NCBI GenBank assembly: GCA_016808115.1
Contig: JAEQBH010005084.1
Span: forward strand, 186,001-250,000
Reading direction: 5' to 3'
Origin: Tetrastigma voinierianum
Lineage: Eukaryota; Streptophyta; Magnoliopsida; Vitales; Vitaceae
DNA length: 64,000 bases
The translations under genes were made by a program, and so were the position numbers. Below the pieces are notes generated by a model. It was not told the DNA's origin. It ran no database searches and was given only the letters and a program-made list of their open reading frames with translations. This document shows, piece by piece, positions 11,776 through 22,243 of the stretch (its first letter is position 1; each line of letters starts with the position of its first letter).

Positions 11776-11897
11776 TGTAAGTTTTCTTTATAAAATTCTC
11801 TAATTGTTTATTTATTTTATTTAAATATGATCTATTATGTAAGTTTTCTTTATAAAACTCTCTTCTGGTATATTTATTTTATTTAAATATGATCTTT
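11776..11897. repeat. tandem duplication of about 61 bp
   Basis: Two near-identical copies starting GTAAGTTTTCTTTATAAAA and ending with TATTTAAATATGATCT lie next to each other in the AT-rich block. Confidence 0.75.
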
Positions 11898-11999
11898 TAA
11901 TTATTTGTAACTCATACTTTAATTACATCATTATTAACAATTGGTTTTTCAAATTAAAATTTTGATATTCACTTGATGATCTAAATTGTAAGATAATAT

Positions 12000-12018
12000 T
12001 ATATATATATATATATAT
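12000..12018. repeat. (AT)n microsatellite
   Basis: About nine alternating TA dinucleotides. Confidence 0.9.
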
Positions 12019-12082
12019 TAGAATTCTTTCATTTATCCTTTTAGGATATATTTTATGTTATTTAAATTTTCTTTGTCATTGT

Positions 12083-12460
12083 AGGAAAGAATTAATGTTA
12101 GAGTTGCTAAAACAACCAGTGATAAAAGTTGGTTGGTGGCTTTAATGTGTGTTACATGTTTTCAAGTGCTAGACTCAAGATATGGACATATTATGGTTTA
12201 GGTGATGACCCTCAACTGTTCCCATCCACATCTAGATCTAAACATGATAAGAAACATCAAGAGATGGAATTGAAGAGAGCTTAAAGCAAAACGAGAGCTC
12301 ATCCAAATTCAAGAGACTCGAATTCTACACTACCTGTCCCAAATAGATCAATTAGCTATCTTTATCAGTGAAATGCATTGTCACATGCACATTCCAAGAT
12401 CAGTCTTTGGAAGTTCATCTTCTTTACATGATACACTATTCATGGATTCCTAGTCACACT
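12083..12460 (+). pseudogene. possible CACTA-associated transposase tail
   Basis: Interrupted frames read SKHDKKHQEMELKR, then IQIQETRIL and YLSQIDQLAIF, a charged and possibly coiled stretch. Its position inside the CACTA-like block suggests the C-terminal part of a plant Ptta/En/Spm-type protein. The residues are not diagnostic. It could equally be unrelated low-complexity coding debris. Confidence 0.25.
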
Positions 12461-12598
12461 TTATAGATACCATAACACTTGGTTTTCTTTTTCTTTTTGG
12501 GGTATTGTCTCTTCTTGACATGTATATTTGGTACTTTATATTACTATATTTTTTTTTATGTTGTCATATTTTTCATGTGTTAGTTATATTTAGTTTTA

Positions 12599-12712
12599 GA
12601 AGTTATTTTATAAATGTGAATAAAAGTTTCTTTTAATTTTTGTAGTTATTTTATAAATGTGAATAAAAATTTTCTAGCTTAGAAGTTATTTTATAAATGT
12701 GAATACCAATTT
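12599..12712. repeat. three spaced copies of a 22-bp sequence
   Basis: AGTTATTTTATAAATGTGAA occurs three times with 20-30 bp spacers inside the CACTA-like block. Confidence 0.75.
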
Positions 12713-13119
12713 TTCCCTACTTTTATGCTATCATGCCTTGTATAGGTGTTAGCTTACAACTTTTCTTTAGTTTTAGACCTTATCATATTCTATAAATGAG
12801 GATACTCATTTTTATATCTAGATATAGCAAAGGTTTTTTTTTCGGTATTTGATGGAATACTATAAATAATTTATTAAAACTATGTTATAATGTTGTTTAT
12901 TTATAGTATTTGATTATTTATCTACAATAAATTAAGTTATTACAAACTTTAATTCTTTATTAGATTTTAAATTTTAAATTTAATTCATGTTCATGAAAAA
13001 TATTATGTAATATATTAAGATGTAATTATAAAATTATAATTATATAAATTAGTATCATTTAGTTTTTAGAATAAGAACTTAACTTCTAATAGAGAATAAA
13101 GTTTTGTCTCAAAATTCAT

Positions 13120-13443
13120 TTGGCAAGGAAATTATAGTTTTCATTGTTGTATGTGTCTAATTTAGCGACAATTTAACTCACCATTGAGAATTTTTAGCGA
13201 TAAAATTTTAAAAATTCAACCAAGAAACTTTTCGTGAAAAAATATTATTGGAGACAACAAAGAAATTATGTCTCTATAAGCTATTAGATGCAAAACATTT
13301 TTTTTGATAGAAAACTTTTCATGACGAGGATAAGATGACGCCCCTAAAACAAAAATAATTTCATTGCAAAAATATTTTTGTGGCAAAATTAGTCTTTTTG
13401 CAACAAAATGATTTCGTCGCTATTTATCATATTTCTTGTAATG
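13120..13443 (+). repeat. CACTA-like 3' subterminal repeats and terminus
   Basis: Short motifs such as TTAGCGAC, TTAGCGAT, ATGACG and TTTCGTCGC recur, and the block ends TTTCTTGTAATG. In CACTA elements such subterminal repeats bind the transposase next to the CACTA inverted terminus. One base differs from the expected AGTG end. Confidence 0.55.
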
Positions 13444-13555
13444 CATATCAAAAGAAGTCAAGGTTGGATGATAAGAGTAGAAAATATGTTTTTATTTGTT
13501 ATGACTCAAGCTCCAAAGGTTATAAGTTATACAAATCCAAATGATGGAAATATCT
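13444..13555 (+). pseudogene. copia segment following integrase
   Basis: In one frame 13456-13530 reads SRLDDKSRKYVFICYD, then SSSKGYKLY. This is the conserved copia block after the integrase core (KLDDKS.K.IF.GY...SKGY.LY). It continues the integrase that stops near 7006 and is cut by LTR D at 13556. Confidence 0.88.
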
Positions 13556-15691
13556 TGTGAAACCCTAGAAAATCCGATTTTTCAAAAAGGGTTAAACGAT
13601 AATTTCGGTCAAAAAACTGGAATTTTTCTAGATCTCGGATGACGAAACAAACTTCACTGTTGAAATCGTCTCGCGAAATCTCCAGTTAATGTCGAATTTC
13701 GCCGAATTCAAGACATTCTGAACAGACTTTTTTCACTCGCCATGTGTCGGACGACACAATGACACGTGTTGGGCGTGACGCCACACGGCACTTAAGAGAG
13801 TTGACACTTTAAGCAAAGAGCCATGCGGTCTAATTAGTGCGAATACCACATCGAGCCACATAAAGTGGATACGATTCTCGGGCTCACATTGCTCCACATT
13901 AGCAGATACGCCATAAAAGTTAAATAAAGGAAATAAGGAAGAAAATGTATGCCACACAAATTGACAGGCGAAATACGATAGTTTCCTCCTCGACCGAATG
14001 ATCAATGGTGATTCAAAAAGAGAAGAGAAATTTCCAAAAGAAAATAGAAATGATAATAGAAGAAACGAAAGAGAAATGAAATGGTAAAAAGCGAATAAAG
14101 AAAGCAAAAGGAAAGAAAGGAGAAAGAGTTCGCACGGTTAAACGAAAAAAAGGAAAAGTGGGAAAGGAAAAGGAAAAAGCGAGGATTTTCGGCGCACAGA
14201 TGGTCGAAGCTCGACGGTCTAAGTACTAAAGTTGGTACACGCAACGTGATCTACGTGTGTACACTAAAAACTTGGAGTTTTGACAAACTCTATAAGGTAG
14301 GGAATTTTCCTACTCGGTCTATTTTTAGCCTAAAGGCTAGATAATGGTATGGGTTGTTTCGGGGCCGGGATAGGCCGTGGGATTTAGGCCCTAAAATTAT
14401 GGGACTAAATGGTGGGAATTTATGGGATCGGTTTCAAACAGTCTCGGACTGTTTGAGAGTTGGTTTTGATCCCGAGACTGATGTCTCCAGGTTTCGTTGC
14501 TTGTTTCAGTGATGTGATGATGAATGGAACCAAAATGGTTCATGACTGTCAATTAAGGGACCGAGGTACCCCCTGGATGGGTCCGAATCAAGCCATGTTG
14601 TGTGTTGTTATTACATAACATGCTATATGTGAACTATCATGTTAATATATGCTAGTTAATGTATTAACATGGATTGCAATTGATGTAAATTATATGTAAA
14701 AATTATAATTATCCATGAGGTGTTGATGTTCCATGTAGCATTCATATGTACATGTGGCATGAAATAAAATGCATTGGAATCATGCATTCATATGCACGGT
14801 CACATCGTGTTGAGGCGGGTGTGGGTGCATGGTATTAAGTATTCACCGGTGTTGGTGAATGGGTAGTGAGCTTGGAAAATGGGACAAAGTCCAAGGTTGA
14901 GATTCATGGATGTGTAAATTGATCAAAATGATAAATTACATGTTTTGGCCGGAGCAAGTTAGGGTAGATCCCCTCCTAGGGTGAAAGACCCAAATGTTAC
15001 TCACGGTTAGACATGAATTCCGACAATGCAAGTTTGCGAAAATTTTGGAAAGGCGTGAGGAGTCATACATGAAACCCGAAAACTGCGGGCCCACAAAAGA
15101 AAAATCAAGGAAATGATAAAATAAAATTAGAGGGCGTCCAATGGTTGAAGTTATTGGGTTAAATACCAATGGCTAGTTTTCACACTTGGCAATGACAAGT
15201 GTGGGGAAGTCGGTTGGGACTCAGTTGTGAGTACTTGTGGGTCGATCTCGCATGACACAACATTTCATATAATGTCGCATAAATCAGATGAAATGATTGA
15301 TGTTTATGTACACCATTGGATGTGCATTTTAGGCGGGGAGTAACCATTGTAGGAAAACTTTCTACTGGGCATTGCTCACCTTGTCGTGGAACCCCCTTTC
15401 AAGTACTTATCTGGTGCAGGCGTCTAACTCGCATATGGGACCACATGAAGGATGAGAGCCGGATGCGGCTTTGTTTTGTTTTTGTTTTTTTTTGTTTTTG
15501 TCTTGTATTATATTCGAGCATAACCAAAACATGTATATGTTTTTGTTGTATAAAAGGACTGTTAAATGGACCGTTGGTTAAATAGTCTATCATATATTTT
15601 TGTATATTTGTGAATTAAATATACAGGAATGGGTCTCAATATATGAGACAAATGAGTGTGATATCGGGACCCCTGGGATAGGGGTGTCACA
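13556..15691 (+). repeat. Tekay-type solo LTR D with target duplication
   Basis: Begins TGTGAAACCCTAG and ends GGGGTGTCACA (2136 bp). It is flanked by TATCT (13551-13555) and TATCA (15692-15696), a 4-of-5 target duplication. Copia coding continues on the right with IIGRDVKFKEE. It contains the CTAGATCTCGGATGACGA block at 13627-13644, a GA-rich tract (14010-14180) and the TTGCTCACCTTGTCGTGG block near 15370. Confidence 0.9.
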
Positions 15692-16368
15692 TATCATCAT
15701 TGGTAGAGATGTGAAGTTTAAAGAAGAACCAAGGGATTGAGGTGCTCAAGAATAGGAGTATAACACTCCTCCCCTGTAGGAAAAAGAACAACAAACAAGA
15801 GACAATTCATAAGAAATTACTACTCCACTTTTATCACCACCGCCATCAACTTGTGAAGCTTCAAAAACATCATCTTCAATAGAGAGCTCAAGTTAAAGAG
15901 CACCACGACATAGAAATTCATAAGAGATTTTTGGGAAGCAATTCAAGTAAAAATTTGGAAAGTTACTATAGATGATGAAATAAAAGCATTAGTAAAGAAG
16001 AATGACAACATAGGAACTAAAATTCCTTCCAAAGGGAATAATTCAATTGAAGTAAGAAGAGTATACAAGGAAAAGAAAGAATGCTAAAGGGAAAGGGAGA
16101 GATATAAATCAAGATAAGTGGTTAAAGATTACAAGCAACAAATTAGCTTCATGTCAACAATTGCATAATTAAAAAATCCAAAATTTTCATGACTGAAGCA
16201 AAGACATTTACATAAGATATCCTTTTATTAGAGATTGAATTCCAGACAAAGAAAAACATTTAAAAAATTTCAATCTCAAGATCAAATTGTAGATATTTTT
16301 ATAAAGCTTCTCAATTTTGAAGATTTTAGAAAATGAAGGATGCTACTTGGAGTCAGAAATCAAGTTTA
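15692..16368 (+). pseudogene. copia RT start fused to RNase H tail by internal deletion
   Basis: After GRDVKFKEE (15700-15728) a Ser/Pro-rich linker leads to IKALVKKNDN (15978-16010) and NSIEVRRVYKEK (16038-16075), the first motifs of copia RT. Soon after, at 16240-16345, the frame is already the RNase H tail (QDQIVDIFIKLLNFEDF). The catalytic centre of RT, including the YVDD box, and most of RNase H are missing. About 2 kb of pol has been lost. Confidence 0.82.
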
Positions 16369-16376
16369 AGGGGGGA
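16368..16376 (+). promoter_or_regulatory. copia polypurine tract
   Basis: AAGGGGGGA immediately before the LTR start TGTTGGAAAC. Confidence 0.85.
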
Positions 16377-17060
16377 TGTTGGAAACTAAACTTGGTTTAT
16401 AAACTATTGACTTATATTTAGTTTCTAAAATCATGTGGAAGAATATTCCTTAATTTTATTTTCTATATTTAGTTTGGATTTTGAGTATTTGAGAATACTT
16501 ATGTTTTTAAGTTTTAAAAAAAAAAAATTTTAATATGAGATTTAATTTAATTTAGTGAGTAATGTTGAAATCAATGACACAATAATGAAATATGAAACAA
16601 AGAAATAAACACTAGAATTTACGTGGAAACCTTTGCGGGAAAAACCACAGTAAAGGAGAAAGCTTCACTATGAATATGAGAGAATTTACAAAGTAGAGTG
16701 GAATAGAGAATAAACTTTAATATGTTGATATGAACCCGAACAGAAATGTCCATACTGCGGGGGCAAGCCCTAGCCCCTCTGCTACCAAAATAGATCCCTG
16801 TTTTTTTTTCAACTTTTTCTTTTCACAAAAGTCTCACCGCATGACTTTAGGTCGGACATAAGCCCAAAACCAAATTTGGGTCACAAATCAACAAAATAAG
16901 AGATCATGTAATAATTGAATATAGAGAAGAGTATGAGAATAATAATTTGCAATAAAGTTTCTTTTCTTCTCCTAAATTTATATTGCTTGTAATTGTGTGT
17001 TTTTCTCTATCTACCCATCATTTCAATCTACTTGTTATCAATGCTTCTATACCTCCAACA
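16377..17060 (+). repeat. copia LTR (684 bp)
   Basis: Starts TGTTGGA and ends TCCAACA, a perfect 7-bp terminal inverted repeat. Inside, ACGTGGAAACC..TTTGCGGGAAAAACCAC is a segment common in copia LTRs. A polypurine tract is on its left, which identifies it as a 3' LTR, yet a PBS-like sequence is on its right. Confidence 0.85.
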
Positions 17061-17076
17061 ATTTAGTATCACTTCC
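17061..17076 (+). promoter_or_regulatory. degenerate tRNA-Met-type primer binding site
   Basis: ATTTAGTATCACTTCC directly follows the LTR and resembles ATTTGGTATCAGAGCC, the copia PBS. Such a site belongs after a 5' LTR, not a 3' LTR. Confidence 0.5.
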
Positions 17077-17105
17077 AATTATAAACAAATGTATTTGAAA
17101 CATCA

Positions 17106-17900
17106 AGGATATGTTGCTATCACGGGGAAAGCTGTCGGTTGTATAAAATTGGGGGACTTGTTTTGAGTATGATAGAATTTCATAGCAATCTCCCAGGGAT
17201 TTCTATCAATTTCTGCCTCGGTTTCCATTAATGGATTTTAACCTACCTTTACTTTCCAGAATTGATGCCTTTGAAAGAACAACAAAATACACGTTAGGTG
17301 GGAAACACCAGGGAATTGAACACAGTTCTACAACATTCTTCAGTTCTCGTAGAAGAATTTGCATCCTTAAATTCATGTCCACCTTCAAAACTATAGCAAA
17401 CAGCAACCCAGAAAACAATATATATTCTAGTGTACTAAATCTTAGTTTTCCAACTGAAAAGAAGAATCCATAGTCTATAAGGGCACAACATGTGGGAATG
17501 GCCTTATCAAGTTAAATACCAGACAAGACATCAGTAAAGAAATTGTTCATGTTAATGTACTAATACATGGTGTCGGTAAGTTCTATATGAAAATTCTTTG
17601 TTGTCCCTATATACCTAACTAGCTAGCAAATAAAATACGATATGTTGCTTATTTCACCTGCACCATATTTACTCATCTTTAAAACATCATCTACTGATGC
17701 ATATTTTGAAAGACATTCACACTCATCAGAACCGGAATCCTCACATTCAGTTCCTGCCAGCTTCATATTACAATTTGATAGGTATGAAATCGACTGCAGG
17801 ATGTTGAAGTAAGCATATTTGATATCGAACTGTATATGGTTTTTTTAGCATACTAGGTAGCTCCCATGGATCAAACTTGTCAGTTAATAAGTATGTGTTC
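17106..17900 (-). pseudogene. exon-like fragments of an unrecognised cellular gene
   Basis: Read on the minus strand, four stretches look like cellular protein. They are DKFDPWELPSMLKKPYT (17840-17895), a 57-codon exon (17658-17829), FEGGHEFKDANSSTR (about 17355-17400), and one ending NKSPNFIQPTAFPVIATYP plus a stop (17106-17222). They show no Ty1, Ty3 or DNA-transposase motifs. I do not recognise the protein. The pieces are not in one continuous frame, so this is debris or an exon-intron remnant. Confidence 0.35.
17658..17829 (-). pseudogene. 57-codon open exon bounded by AG and GT
   Basis: On the minus strand the sequence is open for its whole 172 bp and is flanked by ATACAG before and GTGAAAT after, which are acceptor- and donor-like. 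The middle reads CNMKLAGTECEDSGSDECE, an acidic, Cys-containing stretch, followed by YASVDDVLKMSKYGAG. Both sides are compositionally unlike the surrounding LTRs. The upstream side lacks a clear pyrimidine tract, so it may instead be continuous with the FDPWELP piece after one frameshift. Confidence 0.35.
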
Positions 17901-18305
17901 CTAGACACCATCCCTGGTGTGTTCGGATTCTAATGTGCAGTGAGTTCGGACTTCACTTGGTGTGTCCAAACTCGGTTCTTAAAGTTGGGATGCTGTTCAC
18001 GTTCGAACTTTGTGGGTGAAGTTCGGACTTTGTGTGGGCAGTCCGAATTCCAGTGTGGGATGGTCAGTGTGTAGGACATATAAAAATATGATAAAATAAG
18101 CGCACACACTCTTCCTCGTGGTTGACAACTTGCCTCGCCCGTAGAGGATGCCCCGGATCTGAGATTTCCATTGATTAGATTCAAGGTTTACAATTAGTCT
18201 TATGTGGTATGAGACTCCCTCTCTACCCACAACCCTTCTTGAAACCTAATCACTCCTAGTGGAATTCATAATGAACCCCCTCCATTCCCCTTTCTAAAGC
18301 ATCGT

Positions 18306-20833
18306 TGTGACGCCCCAAAACCCGGGGGTCCCGTTGACAACTCGTTAACTCGCAGAATTCCTACAGATTTCGGGTAACTTGATACCACATTGTTGTGTCC
18401 CATTTATCGGGATACATATTTTCACAAAAATCTAGCCGAGTCTTCTTTGTTCGGGGAGCTCTATCCAATATACAACCTGTATAACAGTATATTCATGACC
18501 CATCTAGGGTCTCAACAAAGTAGTAATGACCACACAAGGTCCATCTGTCCATATCCCCAATATACAACTATATCACAATAGTCCGTAAGAGTTTATTACA
18601 ACACTCTTATACATAACATATATATACATATCAAAACAACTACCAAAGCTACAATCCAACTTTCTTCATAATTGAGGTCTCTATTGAGCGTTGTTCTCCA
18701 GTACCTGTCCTGTACCTGAAATGTGGTCCCACGACAGGGTGAGCAATGCCTAGTAGAGAATAATTCCTACAAGGGCTACTCCCCACCTAAGTGCACATGC
18801 AATGACATTTCACACATTCAAGTAAAAACATACACATTCCTACTCAAATGTCTACATGCCATGAATGAGAATGTGACTCACCCTGTCCCATGTCCCGAGT
18901 CCTCATCGACTCCCTCACATATGCATATGCTAAGTGTGAAAACCGTCATTTATGTTCCATCAATGACCATTTTTCCAAAACAAAAGCTTTTTTTTTTTAT
19001 AAATCAAAATCCATTGGACAAACTCCAATATTCACTTATATTTACCAAGTCTCGTGTGTTTTTGTGGGTAGCGAATTTCTAGGGTCTCACCTCAGGCTTC
19101 GCACGTCTTTCGATACTTTCATGAACTTTCATCGCTGGATACATATGTCTAACGAGAATCTGGGTTTTTCACACGAAATTGTTATCCCTTCTTGCTATAC
19201 CCAGCCTGCGTATTTTTCATTTCATTTTTCTTTTATGCAACTGTGAGACTCATTTTGGACGTTGTCCCGTTTTACCAAGCCCACCATCGAACACCAAACA
19301 CAGTGTCGATCTCTACCATGCACTCACATCCATGTCATGCGATGTCCCGTGCATAAATGCAATGCAATGCCATTGCATGTATCTCATGCTAAATGCACAA
19401 TGAATGCCACGTGCAACAGTTCAAAATCATACTTCATGCCAAGTATCATGGATAATAATATTTAATACATATAATTATTCCCATTTAATTTCCATATGTC
19501 TAACACATATATCACAACATGATTCCTGTCTGATAAACATGTTATTCACCTAATCTTATCTCAAGCATATATTAACACCAAGTATCAATCATACAAGCAG
19601 GGATAACTTGGTACCCTTTATCAATTGTGGCATAAGCAATGCCCAGCACAATCCATACATCAATTTTTGACAAGATCAGGAAAACACCCAAAACTGTGAG
19701 CACCAAATATCATTCACTAGCATATGGTTAAATTCTAGACTAAAAGAGATTTTCGTAGAGTCCAAGAACACGTAAATCGGAGTTCAGACGAGAAAGTTAT
19801 GGTCGTCTGAAGTATAAGCTGCCGATTGGCATGAGTGCGAAAATTGTTCAGACCTCAAAACCAAGCATTACACCCACGACCAACACTCGGCTAGCCCAAA
19901 CCACAAACAGTCCGGGTTCAGTCTCGGGATTGATCATCCATGGCTACGGGCAGGCTGGATGCCCAACCCTGTCCAGTCATAACCAAGGCTACACACGAGT
20001 AGCCAAGAGGTTCAGAATTTCTGTCTCGAAACATTGGGTCTGGTCCTTGACCATCAATAAACACAGCCCTAAGATTAGAGCTGAACCAAAATGGCCCTTA
20101 CATGGCCATTAGGCAAGAAATAACTAGTGTAGTAGAAACCCCTACCTTTTGGAACTTCGACGAAAAATTCGGATTTTAGTACCCACGCGTATCTCTTATC
20201 GCGTAGACCAACTTTAATTCTAGGACTAACGACTTTCGACCGTCGGAACACCGAGAATCGGAGCCCTTTTCTTTTTTTCTTTCTCTTTTCTCCTCCACTC
20301 ACGGTTTTCTTCCTCTTCTATGTTTTTTTCCTCCTTTCCTTTCCTTTCTTCCTTTTCTTTTCTTTTATTTTCTTTTCCCTTTTCCTTTATTCTCCCTTTC
20401 CCCACCAGATTGTTTGGTTTGCTTCAAGTGAGTGGAAGCTTCCTCTCACTCTACTATTCATCTTGCCATGTGTCACATTTTCCATGGTCCATGTGTCACA
20501 TGGACACATCTTCTAGGTGGCACTCTCCACACCACATGACTCTCATGCCATGTGTCCTTCTCCCATGGTGCCATGTAGCAGCCCTTGGTCATGCCATGTG
20601 GCACCACCCCCATGTGTCACCCAGGCATCCGATTACCTTGAAAAGATGGGGAATTCCCCGGCCATCTCGAAATTCATGAAATTCGACAAGGTAATTAGAT
20701 TTCGTGAGATAAATTCAATGGTGATCAGTTTCAATCATCGAGATCTAGAAAATTTCAGGATGTTCACACATCTTATAGCGACAATTCTGGTTTGCTATTT
20801 TTCAGAAAAATTGAATTTTTCCTAGGTTTTACA
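18306..20833 (-). repeat. Tekay-type solo LTR E (minus strand)
   Basis: Plus-strand reading starts TGTGACGCCCCAAAACCCG and ends CCTAGGTTTTACA, the inverse of the other Tekay LTRs. It contains the inverse TCACGACAGGGTGAGCAATG-type block near 18730, the CT-rich tract (20270-20405) and an E-box cluster (20465-20622). Flanks ATCGT and ATCAC match at 3 of 5 bases. No body is attached. It lies inside the copia LTR. Confidence 0.88.
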
Positions 20834-21030
20834 ATCACACACCCAATCCCACATTACATTAATAAAAGATGAAGAAATTAAAGAACATCATCTTTCATCA
20901 AAGGTGAAAGGCTTTTAATGTGCAATACCTCATATGAGTATCTGCACTCACACTCCTTCAACACATCCCGACGGATCCCATACTTCCTCAAGATCAGTTG
21001 TAGAATCAGTGTTGTGCAACTTCTAAAGCC

Positions 21031-21044
21031 CTGAATTTATAGCC
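21031..21044 (-). promoter_or_regulatory. TATA box of the minus-strand copia LTR
   Basis: The minus strand reads GGCTATAAATTCAG, about 1.2 kb into the LTR from its start at 22228. Confidence 0.5.
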
Positions 21045-22228
21045 TTTGGAAGTCTTGATAATTTGGATCATTATCTGGCCATGACTCGAATCCACACCTT
21101 CTATTTTCTATACTTTCCTTTTCATTTATCCTAGTGGAATGAAACTTTTGTGAAGTATCCTCTTTAGAATAGAAATGGAATTTGTTTCTAATTCTAGTTT
21201 GATAGCTTAGAAGTCCGGATCTTCTAAGATTTGATTACTATCCTCTTTCCAAATAGATCACAAGCCTATTGGTTCCTTGCTCCCCAAGTATCTTGGCCTC
21301 TAATCTTGAAGTCTGACTTGCATCCTCTGTGTGTTCTTCCCTAGTCCGGACTTCCTAAGTTTAGTGCATCCCCACACTGTGGGACGGCCTTAGTCCTGGA
21401 CTTAATTCTGGTTCTTCCATGGACAAGATGTTTAACCCATCAAATCTTCCTCAGATTTCATCTTCTAATCAGCCATCTTCTTGTAGAATGCGGACGGAGT
21501 GGTAATCATAAACCCGATTGGTTCGAATCTAGTTTGATAGTTTGGTTATTAGATTGGAAAGCTTTCCATTATACGTAGGATGCTAATAAATCCCTAGTTT
21601 TATCGATGCTTCTTGAGGCCGAGAGATGGAAGAGTCTCTCTTAAGTAGAGGCTGTGTTTGTTCAACTCCTCGATTCGAACTTGATCTACGAGGTGAGTCT
21701 ATTCAGTAAGATCCTTCACCTATCATGATTCATGTTGCATCAAACCACGTGGCATATTCCTAGATTGAGTAGGCTCCTTTTTGTTCCACTAGATCACATG
21801 ACTTTGGCATGTAACAAAGCCTCGCATTATCTAATTATGAATTTCAGCATTATCTCTTTACTTAGATTATCTCCAAGCTGTCACAGCGGGAATTAGTATA
21901 CTTGGGCACCAAGTGATCTCTTTAGAGCGGAGTCCTACTTGTGTTCCAAATTCATCCAAGAGATTATCTCCTTAGTAGATTTTCTAACCTTTAACATTAT
22001 CCATAGGATCCAGAGAAGTCTTAACCTCTTCAATTTATTCCTTCCAATTACCTTGGGGTCCAAGAGTCCATAATTGATTCGAATCCCAAGTTAGTTCCAA
22101 ACATATTCTTGACTCTCTCTAGGGATTTCATGTTTAAACCTTCAAATCTTCATCAATCTTAAATTTCAAAGTACACATCTTTTTCTGAAACACTAGGGAC
22201 GAAAATAGTACCAATTCTAAACCCAACA

Positions 22229-22243
22229 TTAATCTCCCCCTTA
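22229..22243 (-). promoter_or_regulatory. polypurine tract of the minus-strand copia
   Basis: The minus strand reads TAAGGGGGAGATTAA directly before TGTTGGG. Confidence 0.85.

Larger units (their letters stand above)
7007..13443 (+). mobile_element. CACTA-like (En/Spm) DNA transposon remnant with nested LTRs
   Basis: The right end carries TTTCTTGTAATG, close to the inverse of the CACTACAAGAAA terminus of plant CACTA elements. It is preceded by repeated GCGAC/TCGTCGC motifs in T-rich sequence typical of subterminal repeats. The left end is inferred only from where copia homology stops; a good 5' terminus was not found. The block is AT-rich and is split by the LTR at 7320-11523. Confidence 0.5.
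5995..17060 (+). mobile_element. Ty1/copia element, host layer split by four insertions
   Basis: Copia protein segments appear in the correct order in separate blocks: GAG-pre-integrase and integrase at 6035-7006, the domain after integrase at 13449-13545, RT start and RNase H tail at 15692-16360, then polypurine tract and LTR to 17060. Gypsy, CACTA-like and LTR sequences fill the gaps. It must therefore be older than those insertions. Most of the reverse transcriptase is deleted. Confidence 0.85.
17915..22228 (-). repeat. copia 3' LTR, split by LTR E
   Basis: On the minus strand it begins TGTTGGGTTTAG at 22228, next to the polypurine tract. The far end is placed near 17915 because LTR-like sequence gives way to the exon-like island there; this boundary is uncertain by tens of bases. 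Without the inserted LTR it is about 1.8 kb, long for copia. Confidence 0.6.

Noticed and set aside
17840..17895. NAC transcription factor, from the KFDPWELP match
   Set aside because: Only seven or eight residues agree, and the sequence after them does not continue as a NAC domain.
20075..20302. Plus and minus open frames rich in Lys/Arg or Phe/Ser (also 4032-4379, 7574-7959, 13733-14244, 41042-41414)
   Set aside because: They follow GA- or CT-rich tracts of the LTR leaders. Their composition explains the lack of stops.
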